A stretch of 64,000 bases of DNA, from NCBI RefSeq assembly GCF_000705555.1, contig NZ_JMQN01000040.1, positions 248,001 through 312,000 of the forward strand. The letters run 5' to 3'. Below are positions 36,601 to 45,682 of the stretch, one piece after another; the first letter of the stretch is position 1, and each line of letters begins with the position of its first letter. The DNA comes from Marinobacterium lacunae. Its GTDB lineage: Bacteria > Pseudomonadota > Gammaproteobacteria > Pseudomonadales > Balneatricaceae. Under the pieces are notes generated by a model. It worked only from the letters and a program-made list of their open reading frames with translations. It searched no databases and was not told where the DNA came from. The position numbers and the translations under genes are program-made.

Positions 36601-36735
36601 GCCCTCTGACCGCAAGGGTGCCCGGAATAGCCGGGATAATCGGGAAGTTGGTTGAAATCCAACGCTGCCCCCGCAACGGTGATGGACGCTGTAAACACAG
36701 TGCATCCTAAGCCCGGAGACCGGCCCTGCTGACGC
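36601..36735 (+). promoter_or_regulatory. Cobalamin riboswitch
   Basis: The leader carries the conserved adenosylcobalamin aptamer core: GGGAAGTTGGTTGAAATCC, then the B12-box-like GCTGCCCCCGCAACGGTGA, then AAGCCCGGAGACCGGCC. The order and spacing match the class that represses btuB. High B12 should shut off the downstream BtuB receptor, probably by hiding its ribosome site. Confidence 0.92.
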
Positions 36736-36789
36736 CCATAGACGTTATCACTACGCCATGCGCGGCGGGCGCATAGACGAGGTATTCCC

Positions 36790-38742
36790 ATGCACTCCCC
36801 TGTTCCTACGTTGCTGGCGGCCGCCATGACCGCAGCGACTTTCCCGGTATTTGCCGCTTCTCAGGATTCAAACACCTCCGCCGTTTCGGCCCCTTTACAG
36901 GTTGTCGTGACTGGCACCCGTTCAGAACAGCCTATCGGCACAACGCCGGGCCAGGTTGACGTGATCACGCGCGCACACATTGATGCGAGCGGCGCCCAAT
37001 CTGTCGTCGAGGCATTGCGAGCCAGCGGTGCAGTACAGATCAATCAAAGCTACACCGGGAACGGCAATGACGGCGTTATCTCAATGCGCGGCTTTGGCGA
37101 GAATGCAGGGCAGAACGTATTGGTACTGGTCGATGGCAGGCCGCTGAACAACCCGACACTTCAGGCGCCGGACCTGGCAAGCATCAGCCTCAACTCGGTC
37201 GAGCGCATTGAGGTTTTTCAGGGCAGTGCAGGCACTCTTTACGGCCAGTACGCTGTCGGCGGCGTCGTGAACATCATTACCCGCAGCATAACCGGCACGC
37301 AGGGGCAGATAAACGCCAGCTCAGGCAGCTATGACCGCAGGCGTCTAAACGGCAGCGTCGAACACCGCTTCGAATCAGGTCTTGGACTGGCATTTTCGGC
37401 TGACAGCGACACCAGCGACGGCTACCGTGACAACAGCAACCGCGATTACGACCAGTTTAAAACCGAAATCTCCTATCAGCACGAGCGGGGCGAGGTCCGT
37501 TTCAGCCACGAGCAGGTCAATAACAACCAGAGGCTACCCGGCGCTCTAAATGAAGCCCAGGTGCGTGCAGATCGCCGGCAAACGGTATATCCCGATGACT
37601 ACTTCAATGAAGATCTGCGAATCGACACCCTTTACGTGCATCAGCAGCTGAATGACCATCTGGATGTTCGCGCAGACTGGAGTCAGCGGGACAGCAACGG
37701 CGAAGGTGTCGCCACGTTCTTCCCCTTCCCTCAGGACACCCGGGCAAACACCTTTATGCCCCGCATGACAGGTCATTGGGATACAACAAATGGTCCGATT
37801 CAGGTAACAGCAGGTATCGATGTGACCGACAGCGATTACCAAGCCTGGAACTACAACGACATTACTCAGAACACGGAAGCGGCTTATGCACGTCTCCAGT
37901 TACCGGTGTCACCGCAATGGATGGCGACGCTGGGCGGACGCCACAGCAAGGTGGAAGATCGTGATCTCGGTGCTGATCTGCGGCATCACGATTCACTGTT
38001 CGTAAAGGAGCTGGGACTAACCTGGACCCCCTCGACGGCCCACCGCCTGTTTATCCGACGTGACGAGAACTTCCGTTTCGCCACAGCTGATGAAAACGGC
38101 TTGACGCTGCCCGGCGTCGACTTCCTCGATCCACAAACGGGGGTCTCCTGGGAGTTAGGATGGGCATGGACGGGCGCTGCAAACAGTGTGGAGCTCACCC
38201 TGTATCAGCTCGACCTGGACGACGAGATCCTCTTCGACAGTGAAATCAGCAACCCTCAGCCTTGGGATGCTAGCTATCAGGGTGCCAACATCAACCTGGA
38301 CAGCTCCCGCCGCAGAGGGTTGGTGCTGAGTGCTGAGCACCAGCTCTCACACGCGTTCAGACTCGGCGGAACCTATACCTTTACCGATAGCGAACTGACT
38401 GCAGGCAGCTTCAAGGGCAACGAAGTGCCTTACGTCGCCCGCCACCAGTTCAGCCTCTACGGCAATTACCGGTTCGACCCACAATGGAATCTGTATACCG
38501 ACCTGCAATATACGGGCAGCCGCTACCCCGCCAGTGATGATGCCAACGCGCAATCTCGTATTGGCTCCGATCTGATCGTCAATACGTCACTGCGCTGGAG
38601 TGCCGACCACTGGAACGCTCGGATCAATATGAATAACCTGTTCAACAGGCACTATTACACCTACTCTGGTTACTCTGGAGGGCCCTACTACTACCCGGCA
38701 GCTGGACGCAACCTACTGTTTACACTGGGTTATACGTTTTAA
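36790..38742 (+). CDS. btuB: TonB-dependent vitamin B12 receptor
   Basis: A 650-residue outer-membrane receptor. A signal peptide (about 1-22) is followed by a TonB-box-like VVVTGTR, a plug domain (about 40-150; GQNVLVLVDGRPLN) and a 22-strand barrel that ends in the expected C-terminal aromatic residue (LGYTF). The upstream cobalamin riboswitch and the downstream adenosyltransferase and BtuF support B12 as the ligand. GAGG lies seven bases before the ATG. Confidence 0.92.
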   Translation: MHSPVPTLLAAAMTAATFPVFAASQDSNTSAVSAPLQVVVTGTRSEQPIGTTPGQVDVITRAHIDASGAQSVVEALRASGAVQINQSYTGNGNDGVISMRGFGENAGQNVLVLVDGRPLNNPTLQAPDLASISLNSVERIEVFQGSAGTLYGQYAVGGVVNIITRSITGTQGQINASSGSYDRRRLNGSVEHRFESGLGLAFSADSDTSDGYRDNSNRDYDQFKTEISYQHERGEVRFSHEQVNNNQRLPGALNEAQVRADRRQTVYPDDYFNEDLRIDTLYVHQQLNDHLDVRADWSQRDSNGEGVATFFPFPQDTRANTFMPRMTGHWDTTNGPIQVTAGIDVTDSDYQAWNYNDITQNTEAAYARLQLPVSPQWMATLGGRHSKVEDRDLGADLRHHDSLFVKELGLTWTPSTAHRLFIRRDENFRFATADENGLTLPGVDFLDPQTGVSWELGWAWTGAANSVELTLYQLDLDDEILFDSEISNPQPWDASYQGANINLDSSRRRGLVLSAEHQLSHAFRLGGTYTFTDSELTAGSFKGNEVPYVARHQFSLYGNYRFDPQWNLYTDLQYTGSRYPASDDANAQSRIGSDLIVNTSLRWSADHWNARINMNNLFNRHYYTYSGYSGGPYYYPAAGRNLLFTLGYTF

Positions 38743-38775
38743 ACGAAGCATGGTGCCGACAACTGGAGATGAACC

Positions 38776-39390
38776 ATGGGTAATCGGCTTACACGCCTCT
38801 ACACCCGCAAGGGCGACAAGGGCACTACGGGTCTAGCAAATGGTAGTCACGTCGCAAAGACACATCCGCGAATCGAAGCACTCGGAGAGGTGGATGAGCT
38901 GAACTGTCTGATCGGCCTGCTTATTGCCGATCTGTCCGAGGGCGACAGCCTTAAAACGGATCTACAAAAGATTCAGAACGAACTGTTCGATCTCGGCGGT
39001 GAATTAGCCGTCGCAGACCCGAACTATACCGTGATCGATGCAGCGGTGCTGGAGAGCATCGAGGAGCAGCTTGATCTGCTCAACGAAACCTTGCCGCCGC
39101 TGAAAGAGTTTATCCTGCCCGGTGGCAACCGCCCGGCCGCCAGTGCCCACCTGGCGCGCGCCGTCTGCCGCCGTACAGAGCGGCGCCTGGTTGAACTTGC
39201 CGCATCGGACACAGTCAATCCCTTATCGATCGCCTATATCAACAGGTTGTCAGACTTGCTGTTTGTTCATGCTCGTTTGCTTGCACGACGCGACGGCGGC
39301 AGCGAGGTGCTATGGCAACCACGCGGCGCTCACACAACGCCCACAAGTGAGGGGACGGCTCACGATGAAAACCCGACTTCTGGCGACTAG
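38776..39390 (+). CDS. Cob(I)alamin adenosyltransferase, PduO type
   Basis: A 204-residue PduO/MMAB-type ATP:corrinoid adenosyltransferase that converts cob(I)alamin to adenosylcobalamin. The ATP-binding N-terminus TRKGDKGTTGLANG, the EVDELNC segment and the active-site RRTERRLVEL are in place. It follows btuB by 33 bp on the same riboswitch-controlled transcript. Its last 26 bases overlap the start of the next gene. Confidence 0.94.
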   Translation: MGNRLTRLYTRKGDKGTTGLANGSHVAKTHPRIEALGEVDELNCLIGLLIADLSEGDSLKTDLQKIQNELFDLGGELAVADPNYTVIDAAVLESIEEQLDLLNETLPPLKEFILPGGNRPAASAHLARAVCRRTERRLVELAASDTVNPLSIAYINRLSDLLFVHARLLARRDGGSEVLWQPRGAHTTPTSEGTAHDENPTSGD

Positions 39391-39661
39391 CCTGTTACTG
39401 GCTGCCACGATCAGCCCGCAGGCAAACGCAGATTGTGCAATGGATCAGACGTTTTGCGATGCAAAGTGCAGCATCGAACATTTCAGTGACAAAGCCGCGC
39501 GGCTGGGGTGCGAATCCCGCTGTGCAGCAGAGCGCGCCGCCTGCAGCACCAAGGCGGGTGCCGAAAAAGCCGTTGAGATAGGGAAAAAGGCGCTACGTGA
39601 CACAGGCGCCTTCATTGAGGGCTTTACCGGCGAAAAGGATCCGCCCGAGAATAGCCATTAA
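39365..39661 (+). CDS. Periplasmic protein with twin CX3C motif
   Basis: A 98-residue secreted protein I do not recognise. A signal peptide (about 1-21, ending ANA) precedes a short domain with six cysteines spaced C-x6-C-x3-C-x13-C-x3-C-x6-C. This is symmetrical and includes a twin CX3C motif. The rest is charged and helical. It overlaps the adenosyltransferase end by 26 bp and shares its transcript, so a role near B12 uptake is possible. The ATG has GAGGGGA about 11 bases before it. Confidence 0.7.
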   Translation: MKTRLLATSLLLAATISPQANADCAMDQTFCDAKCSIEHFSDKAARLGCESRCAAERAACSTKAGAEKAVEIGKKALRDTGAFIEGFTGEKDPPENSH

Positions 39662-39662
39662 A

Positions 39663-41213
39663 CTAACTTGAGCGCTCCGAGTGGCGCTGTACCTCCAGCG
39701 CCAGCCGCGCCTGTATCAGGAACTGGTTAAAGACTCGAAACGCGCCTTCGTCGACCCGCTTTCCAACCTGAATGGTATCGGCATAGAAGAGCCCGACCGG
39801 CTTATCACCCACCCGCAGTGGCGCTGCCACAAACCCCGTGGGCGCAACCGTACGTATAAAATCCTGCGGCAGGCGTTCTGCCCACCCCTGTTCGCCACAA
39901 TCGGCCACCAACAGTGTGCTGCCTTTCTCCACCAAACGAACGAATAATTGCCCTTTGGGTTCTGATGAGCTCAGATGCATCTGTTTGCTGAGCACCTCCG
40001 CGTCCAGCCCCTTCACGATCCGTGCAGATAATGTGCTGCGATCATTGCTGAGCAGACAAAACGCGACACGATCCAAAGTAGAACAACGCTCAATCGCCTC
40101 CACCGCCAGTGCAACAATTGCCGTAGGCTTAACCCCCTCAGCCAGAAGCTCGTTCATCTTCGCCAGATAATCAAGCTGCAGCTGATCCTGAGACGGCCTC
40201 GCCGAATGAGGCTCCGCCAGCACGGTAGCAGCAGGCGCAGCCGCCTGGAACTGTTCACTGCGAGAACTGATGTAGAAAGCCAACTGTCGCGAAAGCTCGT
40301 CCAGCTGATCGTTACCGCTGCCCTGATAGGGCGGTATAAGCACCTTGGCCGGCAAACCGTACTCTACGCAGATATCACATACCTGGCGAAAGGAGTTACT
40401 GATCGCCGTTTCAAGCTCCTTATGCGTCAAGCCGGTGCAGCTAGCCAACTGCTTGAGCCGTTTGCCATAATCGAGCTCACGCCCTGTATCACGGTAGTAG
40501 ATCAGCTCCAACAGATCATGACAGCCTGCAGCCAATAGGTGGTTGAGTCGATGGGAAGGCTTGAGCTGTTCGGCACTCATTGAATCCATCGCCTGAACGA
40601 CACTTTTCGGGAAACCCCAACTCTGTGTCAGGTCCTGACCGATATCGCTGAAATGCCCGCCGAGTTCGGCAAGCTGGATTCTCTCCCACTGTTCACGCCC
40701 CAACGCCCTAAGCTTGAGCATCTTTCGGTAACGCTCAGGCAGTGTATACGCCACCACGATCTCGCCAAGTCGATAGAGTAATCCACAGATGTAGCTCTCT
40801 TCGATATCCATGGCGCCAGAGCGCATGGCGATCTCCCTTGCCATCGCGGCATTCAGGAATGCGCTGACCAGTAGCGTATCCATACCAGTACCGGGCTCAT
40901 CGACGCTAAAGGTCTCGATAAGCTTCAACGTCATCGACAGGTTCTGAATGCGCTCGAAGCCGATCAGGACGACAGCCCGGGAGACAACGCTGATATCACC
41001 GTGACCACGGTTGTAATGGGGTGTATTGGCAATCTTCAGCAGCTTTGCCGACAGGTTCGCATCCTTCATCACCGCCATTGCAAGTGCCATCGCATCACTT
41101 TCGCGCGATGAGCTTATCTGGCGAATACGGTTAACTGTGGCGCTGAAAATAGGCAAATCGCCCAAGCGGTCAAGCTGGGCATACACTGCATTTAACGTGG
41201 TCTGATACTTCAC
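39663..41213 (-). CDS. HDOD domain signalling protein
   Basis: A 516-residue protein. An N-terminal HDOD domain (about 15-210; LPIFSATVNRI, DANLSAKLLKIAN, YICGLLYRLGEIV) is a non-catalytic relative of HD phosphodiesterases. A linker (about 300-345) leads to a GAF-like C-terminal domain (about 350-510). HDOD proteins are linked to chemotaxis, cell-cycle and c-di-GMP signalling but lack enzyme activity. It stands alone and converges with the twin-CX3C gene (1 bp apart). Confidence 0.85.
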   Translation of the reverse strand: MKYQTTLNAVYAQLDRLGDLPIFSATVNRIRQISSSRESDAMALAMAVMKDANLSAKLLKIANTPHYNRGHGDISVVSRAVVLIGFERIQNLSMTLKLIETFSVDEPGTGMDTLLVSAFLNAAMAREIAMRSGAMDIEESYICGLLYRLGEIVVAYTLPERYRKMLKLRALGREQWERIQLAELGGHFSDIGQDLTQSWGFPKSVVQAMDSMSAEQLKPSHRLNHLLAAGCHDLLELIYYRDTGRELDYGKRLKQLASCTGLTHKELETAISNSFRQVCDICVEYGLPAKVLIPPYQGSGNDQLDELSRQLAFYISSRSEQFQAAAPAATVLAEPHSARPSQDQLQLDYLAKMNELLAEGVKPTAIVALAVEAIERCSTLDRVAFCLLSNDRSTLSARIVKGLDAEVLSKQMHLSSSEPKGQLFVRLVEKGSTLLVADCGEQGWAERLPQDFIRTVAPTGFVAAPLRVGDKPVGLFYADTIQVGKRVDEGAFRVFNQFLIQARLALEVQRHSERSS

Positions 41214-41353
41214 CGTCGTGCGCTACCTTCAGACAGACGAGCTACGAATACCCAAACGAGGTTAAGGCTGGGTCAATGCGGCTAATATAGTGTAGGAAAA
41301 GGCTTAAACAGTACAGGTATTGCGTCAAACAGCGGAGACTTTCGCGCTCACCA

Positions 41354-42226
41354 TCAGCGTTTCATCCGTTGACGCACATCGACCACAGCTTCACAGAGCG
41401 CCTGTACTCCATCCAAAAAGCGTGGGGTTGGCCGATGAATCAGATCAGCGTGCAGCGAATATAAAGCGCCATTGCGTACCGCCGGCAACACCGACCATGA
41501 CTCCCATCGCTCTTGCCACCCACCCCCAACCTCATCAGTACTGACAATCAGATCGGGCGCTACAGCCAGCACCGCTTCAAGACTGACCTGAGGCGCCGCC
41601 TCTGGCCGATCGCCGAACGGATTTCGAGCACCGCAGAAACCGATCGCCTCCCCGATCAGCGCATCGTCACTGACGGTTAGCAGTGGATTGTCCCAGAGCT
41701 GGTAGAAGAGCGTCGGTACTGCCCCGGCCTCAGGTTTGAGCGCTCGTAATCTAGCCTCAAACGCTGAGGCCTGCACCTGCGCCTGTGCGTCGTTTCCTGT
41801 GAGTTGTCCCAACAGACGAAGATTGTCAGGAATGCTTTGGATGCGCTTGGAGGATAGCCTGACCACCTTCAAGCCGAAGCCTTCCAGCGTGCGCAGCTGC
41901 GCCTGAGGGTTTCCCTCGAACCAGGCGATGACCAAATCCGGGCGAAGGCTGAGTATGGTTTCTGTATTGAAACGCTGGTAGTCACCCACCAGCGGAATGG
42001 AACGCGCGGCATCAGGGTAGTCGGAATAGCTGACACGACCGACGATGCGGTCGCCGCTGCCCACTGCGTAGAGATTCTCGACAATATCCGGTGCCAACGC
42101 AACAACACGGCGTGCAGGCTGTTGAAGCTCTACCCTGTGTCCACTGCCATCGACCACCGAGATGGGCGCTGAGATAGCCATACTGGCGGTAAGCACCAGC
42201 ATCATGGACAGTAGAACCCTCAACAT
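41354..42226 (-). CDS. btuF: Periplasmic cobalamin-binding protein
   Basis: A 290-residue class III substrate-binding protein. A signal peptide (about 1-20, MLRVLLSMM...AISA) precedes a BtuF/FhuD-type fold with PARRVVALAPDIVENLYAVG and LSLRPDLVIAW. BtuF carries B12 to the BtuCD permease; no btuCD is in the window. ATG 42226 begins the signal peptide; the longer upstream frame is inside acuI. B12 rather than haem or siderophore as ligand is supported by the btuB-riboswitch region 3 kb away. Confidence 0.85.
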   Translation of the reverse strand: MLRVLLSMMLVLTASMAISAPISVVDGSGHRVELQQPARRVVALAPDIVENLYAVGSGDRIVGRVSYSDYPDAARSIPLVGDYQRFNTETILSLRPDLVIAWFEGNPQAQLRTLEGFGLKVVRLSSKRIQSIPDNLRLLGQLTGNDAQAQVQASAFEARLRALKPEAGAVPTLFYQLWDNPLLTVSDDALIGEAIGFCGARNPFGDRPEAAPQVSLEAVLAVAPDLIVSTDEVGGGWQERWESWSVLPAVRNGALYSLHADLIHRPTPRFLDGVQALCEAVVDVRQRMKR

Positions 42227-42290
42227 TAACACCGCCCCATTTGGAAAATGGCGCAGTATAGCACTGCGCCCTGATCGGTGACCGGTGCGA

Positions 42291-43274
42291 CTAGCCACCG
42301 ATTTTAACGATGGTTCGGCCGCGAACTGCACCACTGACGATCCGCTGCGCATACTCAGGCACCTGCTCCAGCGAAATCTCCTGGACCAGATCGTCAAAAA
42401 GTTGAGGATCGAGCTCGCGCTGCAACCGCGCCCAAGCATCGGTGCGGCGCGCAGTCGGACAGGAGACAGAGTCCACGCCTTGCAGACGCACATTTCTTAA
42501 GATGAACGGCATCACCGTGGTTGGCAAATCGGCGCTGCCAGCCAGCCCGCAGGCCGCCACCGCCCCGCCATAGTTCGTTTCGGCCAACGCACGGGACAGG
42601 ACCACCCCGCCGACGGTATCGACGACTCCGGCCCAACGCTGCTTCTCAAGCGGTCGGCAAGCAGCCGACATCTCGTCCCTCGGCCGTATAGCCTGCGCTC
42701 CCAGCTTGCGCAGATAAGGCTCCTCCTCCACCCGCCCTGTAGCGGCCACTACCTCAAAGCCCTGTTTCGCAAGCAACGCAATCGCGACACTGCCGACACC
42801 GCCAGAGGCTCCGGTCACCAGTACCGGCCCCTGCTCAGGCTTGACACCCGCCTCTTCCAACGCCAACACACAGAGCATCGCGGTCAAGCCCGCGGTACCA
42901 ATCGCCATCGCTGTTTGCGCGGTCATGCCATCCGGCAGCGGGACTATCCAGTCCGCTTTCATCCGCGCCCGAGCAGCCATTCCGCCCCAGTGACGCTCAC
43001 CTACGCCCCATCCAGTTACGATGACCTGCATGCCGGGCACAAAACGCACATCCTCAGAACTCACTACCTGGCCAACCAGATCGATGCCAGGAATAGCCGG
43101 GAACTTCGAAATAATCGGCCCTTTACCTGTTACCGCAAGGCCGTCCTTATAGTTGAGCGAGGAGTACGTGACATCGATCAGCACCTCACCGTCGGGCAGC
43201 ACCGATTCATCGAGCTGCTTGATGTCAGCCATTGTCTCGCCTTCAACCTGATCGAGCACCAGTGCCTTGAACAT
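42291..43274 (-). CDS. acuI: Acrylyl-CoA reductase-like MDR enzyme
   Basis: A 327-residue zinc-free medium-chain reductase (YhdH/AcuI branch). It has a GroES-like N-terminal domain (SSLNYKDGLAVTG) and a Rossmann domain with TGASGGVGSVA. AcuI reduces toxic acryloyl-CoA to propionyl-CoA in DMSP and acrylate breakdown. ATG 43274 has GAGG eight bases upstream; a GTG at 43283 is less likely. It is divergent from a GntR regulator with duplicated operators in the gap, so induction by an acyl intermediate is an inference. Confidence 0.88.
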   Translation of the reverse strand: MFKALVLDQVEGETMADIKQLDESVLPDGEVLIDVTYSSLNYKDGLAVTGKGPIISKFPAIPGIDLVGQVVSSEDVRFVPGMQVIVTGWGVGERHWGGMAARARMKADWIVPLPDGMTAQTAMAIGTAGLTAMLCVLALEEAGVKPEQGPVLVTGASGGVGSVAIALLAKQGFEVVAATGRVEEEPYLRKLGAQAIRPRDEMSAACRPLEKQRWAGVVDTVGGVVLSRALAETNYGGAVAACGLAGSADLPTTVMPFILRNVRLQGVDSVSCPTARRTDAWARLQRELDPQLFDDLVQEISLEQVPEYAQRIVSGAVRGRTIVKIGG

Positions 43275-43328
43275 CGACTTCACCTCTTGATCTGGAGAAC
43301 ATTGAGTTATATCCAGTAAGACACTCTA

Positions 43329-43383
43329 TTTGTCTTACAAATTAACATTAGAATCCAATCCCTCCCTCTATTTGTCAAGCAAA
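43329..43383. promoter_or_regulatory. Duplicated GntR operator
   Basis: Two near-identical direct repeats, each holding a TTTG-N5-CAAA palindrome: TTTGTCTTACAAATTAACA (palindrome 43329-43341) and TTTGTCAAGCAAATTAACA (43371-43383). They are 42 bp apart, four helical turns. They sit between the divergent acuI and GntR genes, a position suited to control of both. Confidence 0.7.
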
Positions 43384-43465
43384 TTAACAAATAGCGGTCG
43401 ATGTGAAATACTCTAAAAAACTAGCCCAATTCTCAAAAACCAGCCGTCCCTCCCGGAGCCTTCAG

Positions 43466-44200
43466 GTGGAATTCAACCCCGTCAGCCAACAAAACCTGCC
43501 CCGTCAGATTGCAGACCAGATCCGCAATGCCATAGCAGACGGCACTCTGAATGCAGACGATCGCCTACCGACTGAAGAGGAGTTAGCCAAGCGCTTCCGA
43601 GTCTCCCGGCCGACAATACGGGAGGCTCTCAAACGTCTCGCGGCCCAGAACCTTGTTCGATCGCGTCGCGGGCCAACCGGCGGTACGTTCATTAACCGCC
43701 CCGATATCGCAGAGCTTGGAGAGGGCCTGTCCAGTTCAACCCGGCTACTGGCGGGATTAAACAGCCTGTCGCTCGAGGAGATCATTCAGTGCCGTCTGGA
43801 GCTGGAGCAGCTTTGTGCCACCCTCGCTGCCGACAACCGCTCTGAAGAGGATCTGGCGCGAATGGAGGCCGCCCTTTCCGCACAGAGAAAGCTGGTCGAC
43901 CAACCGGAGCAGTTCTGCACCGCCGATGTCGGCTTTCACCGGGCACTGGCCGACGCGGCCGGTAACAAGCTGTTAAGCCTGCTGATGCACTCTGTCATTG
44001 AGGGCTTGCAGCCGGTGAGCAATATGGTGGCCTTTCGATATCCCGAACGGGATCTGATTATCGAGCAACATCAGGCGCTTTGTGAGGCGATTGCCCAGCG
44101 CGACTCCAAAGCCGCTCGTGAGCAGATCGCCAGACAGGTTGAGACACTGTCATCCCAACTGGAGCGGGCCCGCGACGAAAGTCAGGGAACCGGAAGATAG
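43466..44200 (+). CDS. GntR/FadR family regulator
   Basis: A 244-residue transcription factor. An N-terminal GntR winged helix (about 10-75; LPTEEELAKRFRVSRPTIREAL) is joined to a C-terminal FCD effector domain (about 95-230) of the FadR type. GTG 43466 has GGAG seven bases upstream; the longer GTG start at 43403 has no ribosome site. It likely binds the repeated TTTG-N5-CAAA sites upstream and controls acuI and itself. The effector is not known; acyl-CoA or acrylate would fit. Confidence 0.88.
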   Translation: MEFNPVSQQNLPRQIADQIRNAIADGTLNADDRLPTEEELAKRFRVSRPTIREALKRLAAQNLVRSRRGPTGGTFINRPDIAELGEGLSSSTRLLAGLNSLSLEEIIQCRLELEQLCATLAADNRSEEDLARMEAALSAQRKLVDQPEQFCTADVGFHRALADAAGNKLLSLLMHSVIEGLQPVSNMVAFRYPERDLIIEQHQALCEAIAQRDSKAAREQIARQVETLSSQLERARDESQGTGR

Positions 44201-44263
44201 GCACAGCGGTCGGATTGTCATATTCTTATCTGGTGAGGAACGTTGTCGTGTTAAGGAGATGTT

Positions 44264-44806
44264 GTGGAAGCAAGTAATGCCTGGACCTTGGGTCTTGTCG
44301 GAATCGCCATCGGCTTGGTACTCGGGTACTTGCTCGGGCGCAGTAACAGCAGTCGACAGCAGGAGATGGCCAGCGAACTGAATGCGGCGCGCTCCGAGCT
44401 TAATCGCTATAAGGATGAGGTTACCGAGCACTTCGAAACCACTGCCGAGCTCGTCAATGGCCTGACTGAACAGTACAGACGGGTGCATCAGCACCTGGCA
44501 TCCGGTGCCCAGACACTTTGCAGCAGCGAACACGCGGGAGAGTCGCTTCAGGCCTCACTGCAACCGCGTCTGCACAAGCAGGATATTCCGACGGTCACCG
44601 ATGCTGTGGATAACACCGAAATCGATGAACTACCAGAACCCCCGAGAGACTATGCTCCCAAAAGCGCTGACGAAGAGGGCACACTCTCTGACGGGTACGG
44701 CTTGAAGCAGAAACCTCAACAGGATGATGAGGAAGACCCCAAAGCGCCAACCGTCGATCCCTCGACGCCCGCGACCGAAGAGACAGCAGGGGCCCCTCGG
44801 CGCTAA
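44264..44806 (+). CDS. YhcB/ZapG family envelope protein
   Basis: A 180-residue inner-membrane protein. A GTG start with AAGGAG upstream, one TM helix near the N-terminus (about 8-25), a short coiled coil with the family's HFETTAELVNGLTEQYR, then an acidic Pro/Glu-rich tail. YhcB (DUF1043, also called ZapG or LapD) helps coordinate envelope growth and division in E. coli. It is transcribed alone. Confidence 0.88.
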   Translation: MEASNAWTLGLVGIAIGLVLGYLLGRSNSSRQQEMASELNAARSELNRYKDEVTEHFETTAELVNGLTEQYRRVHQHLASGAQTLCSSEHAGESLQASLQPRLHKQDIPTVTDAVDNTEIDELPEPPRDYAPKSADEEGTLSDGYGLKQKPQQDDEEDPKAPTVDPSTPATEETAGAPRR

Positions 44807-44832
44807 CCCCTGAACAGATCGCCGGTATCGAC

Positions 44833-45606
44833 TCAAACCGGATTGTCGATATCGGCGAAACGGTGCTCCAGACCGAAATGTCGCGCCACGTGAGTACCCA
44901 ATGCCTGCACCCCGTACCGCTCCGTCGCATGATGCCCGGCTGCGATGTAATGGATACCCGCCTCCCGAGCAAAGTGTACGACCGGTTCCGATATTTCCCC
45001 GCTTAAAAACGCATCGGCACCCAGCGCCTTGGCTTGTTCGATCATTCTGTCGGCAGCCCCGGTGCACCAGGCGATATGCCTGATAGGATGGTCACCACCG
45101 CTTATGACCTGCGGCGCCCGCCCAAGCGCGACCTTAACCCGGCCAGCAAAGCTCTGCAGATCCACTGCCTGAGACAACACGCCCACGTTTCCGACGCTTA
45201 GCGGATTATCAGGCTCAAGGCCGCTCTGAACCTCGATGCCGAGAAGCTTCGCCAGCCGAGCGTTATTGCCATACTCCGGATGTGCATCCAGCGGCAGATG
45301 GTAGGCCAGTAGGTTGATATCCGCGCACAGAAGCGTTTTCAGGCGGCGCTGCTTGATTCCGGTAACGGCGGCAGACTCCCCTTTCCAGAAATACCCGTGG
45401 TGAACCAGAAGCAGGTCGGCCTGCCACGCGACCGCCTCATCGAGCAGCGCCTGACATGCCGTGACACCGGTCAGTATGCGCTTTACCTGAGCACATCCCT
45501 CTACCTGCAAACCGTTCGGACAATAGTCACGAAAACGCCCTGCCTGCAGCAGTTGATCGCAATACTCCACGATCCGTGCGGTTTCTACGCCAATAATATC
45601 TGTCAT
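44833..45606 (-). CDS. Nif3-like dinuclear metal-centre protein
   Basis: A 257-residue YbgI/Nif3 family protein. The two His-rich metal-binding segments are present: LLVHHGYFWKG near 65-75 and AGHHATERYG near 225-234. The family forms hexameric rings with a two-metal centre; a GTP cyclohydrolase-like or nuclease role has been proposed, but physiological function is not settled. It is divergent from degS. Confidence 0.9.
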   Translation of the reverse strand: MTDIIGVETARIVEYCDQLLQAGRFRDYCPNGLQVEGCAQVKRILTGVTACQALLDEAVAWQADLLLVHHGYFWKGESAAVTGIKQRRLKTLLCADINLLAYHLPLDAHPEYGNNARLAKLLGIEVQSGLEPDNPLSVGNVGVLSQAVDLQSFAGRVKVALGRAPQVISGGDHPIRHIAWCTGAADRMIEQAKALGADAFLSGEISEPVVHFAREAGIHYIAAGHHATERYGVQALGTHVARHFGLEHRFADIDNPV

Positions 45607-45682
45607 CTGTATTTCCCATTACTCTGCGACTATCCGTATAATCGTTGCTTTTAGTAGCGGTTCCGCTTTGCACAATCAACCT

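Noticed and set aside
42227-42493. N-terminal extension of the BtuF reading frame
   Set aside because: It runs into acuI on the same strand and delays the signal peptide; the ATG at 42226 gives a normal secreted protein.
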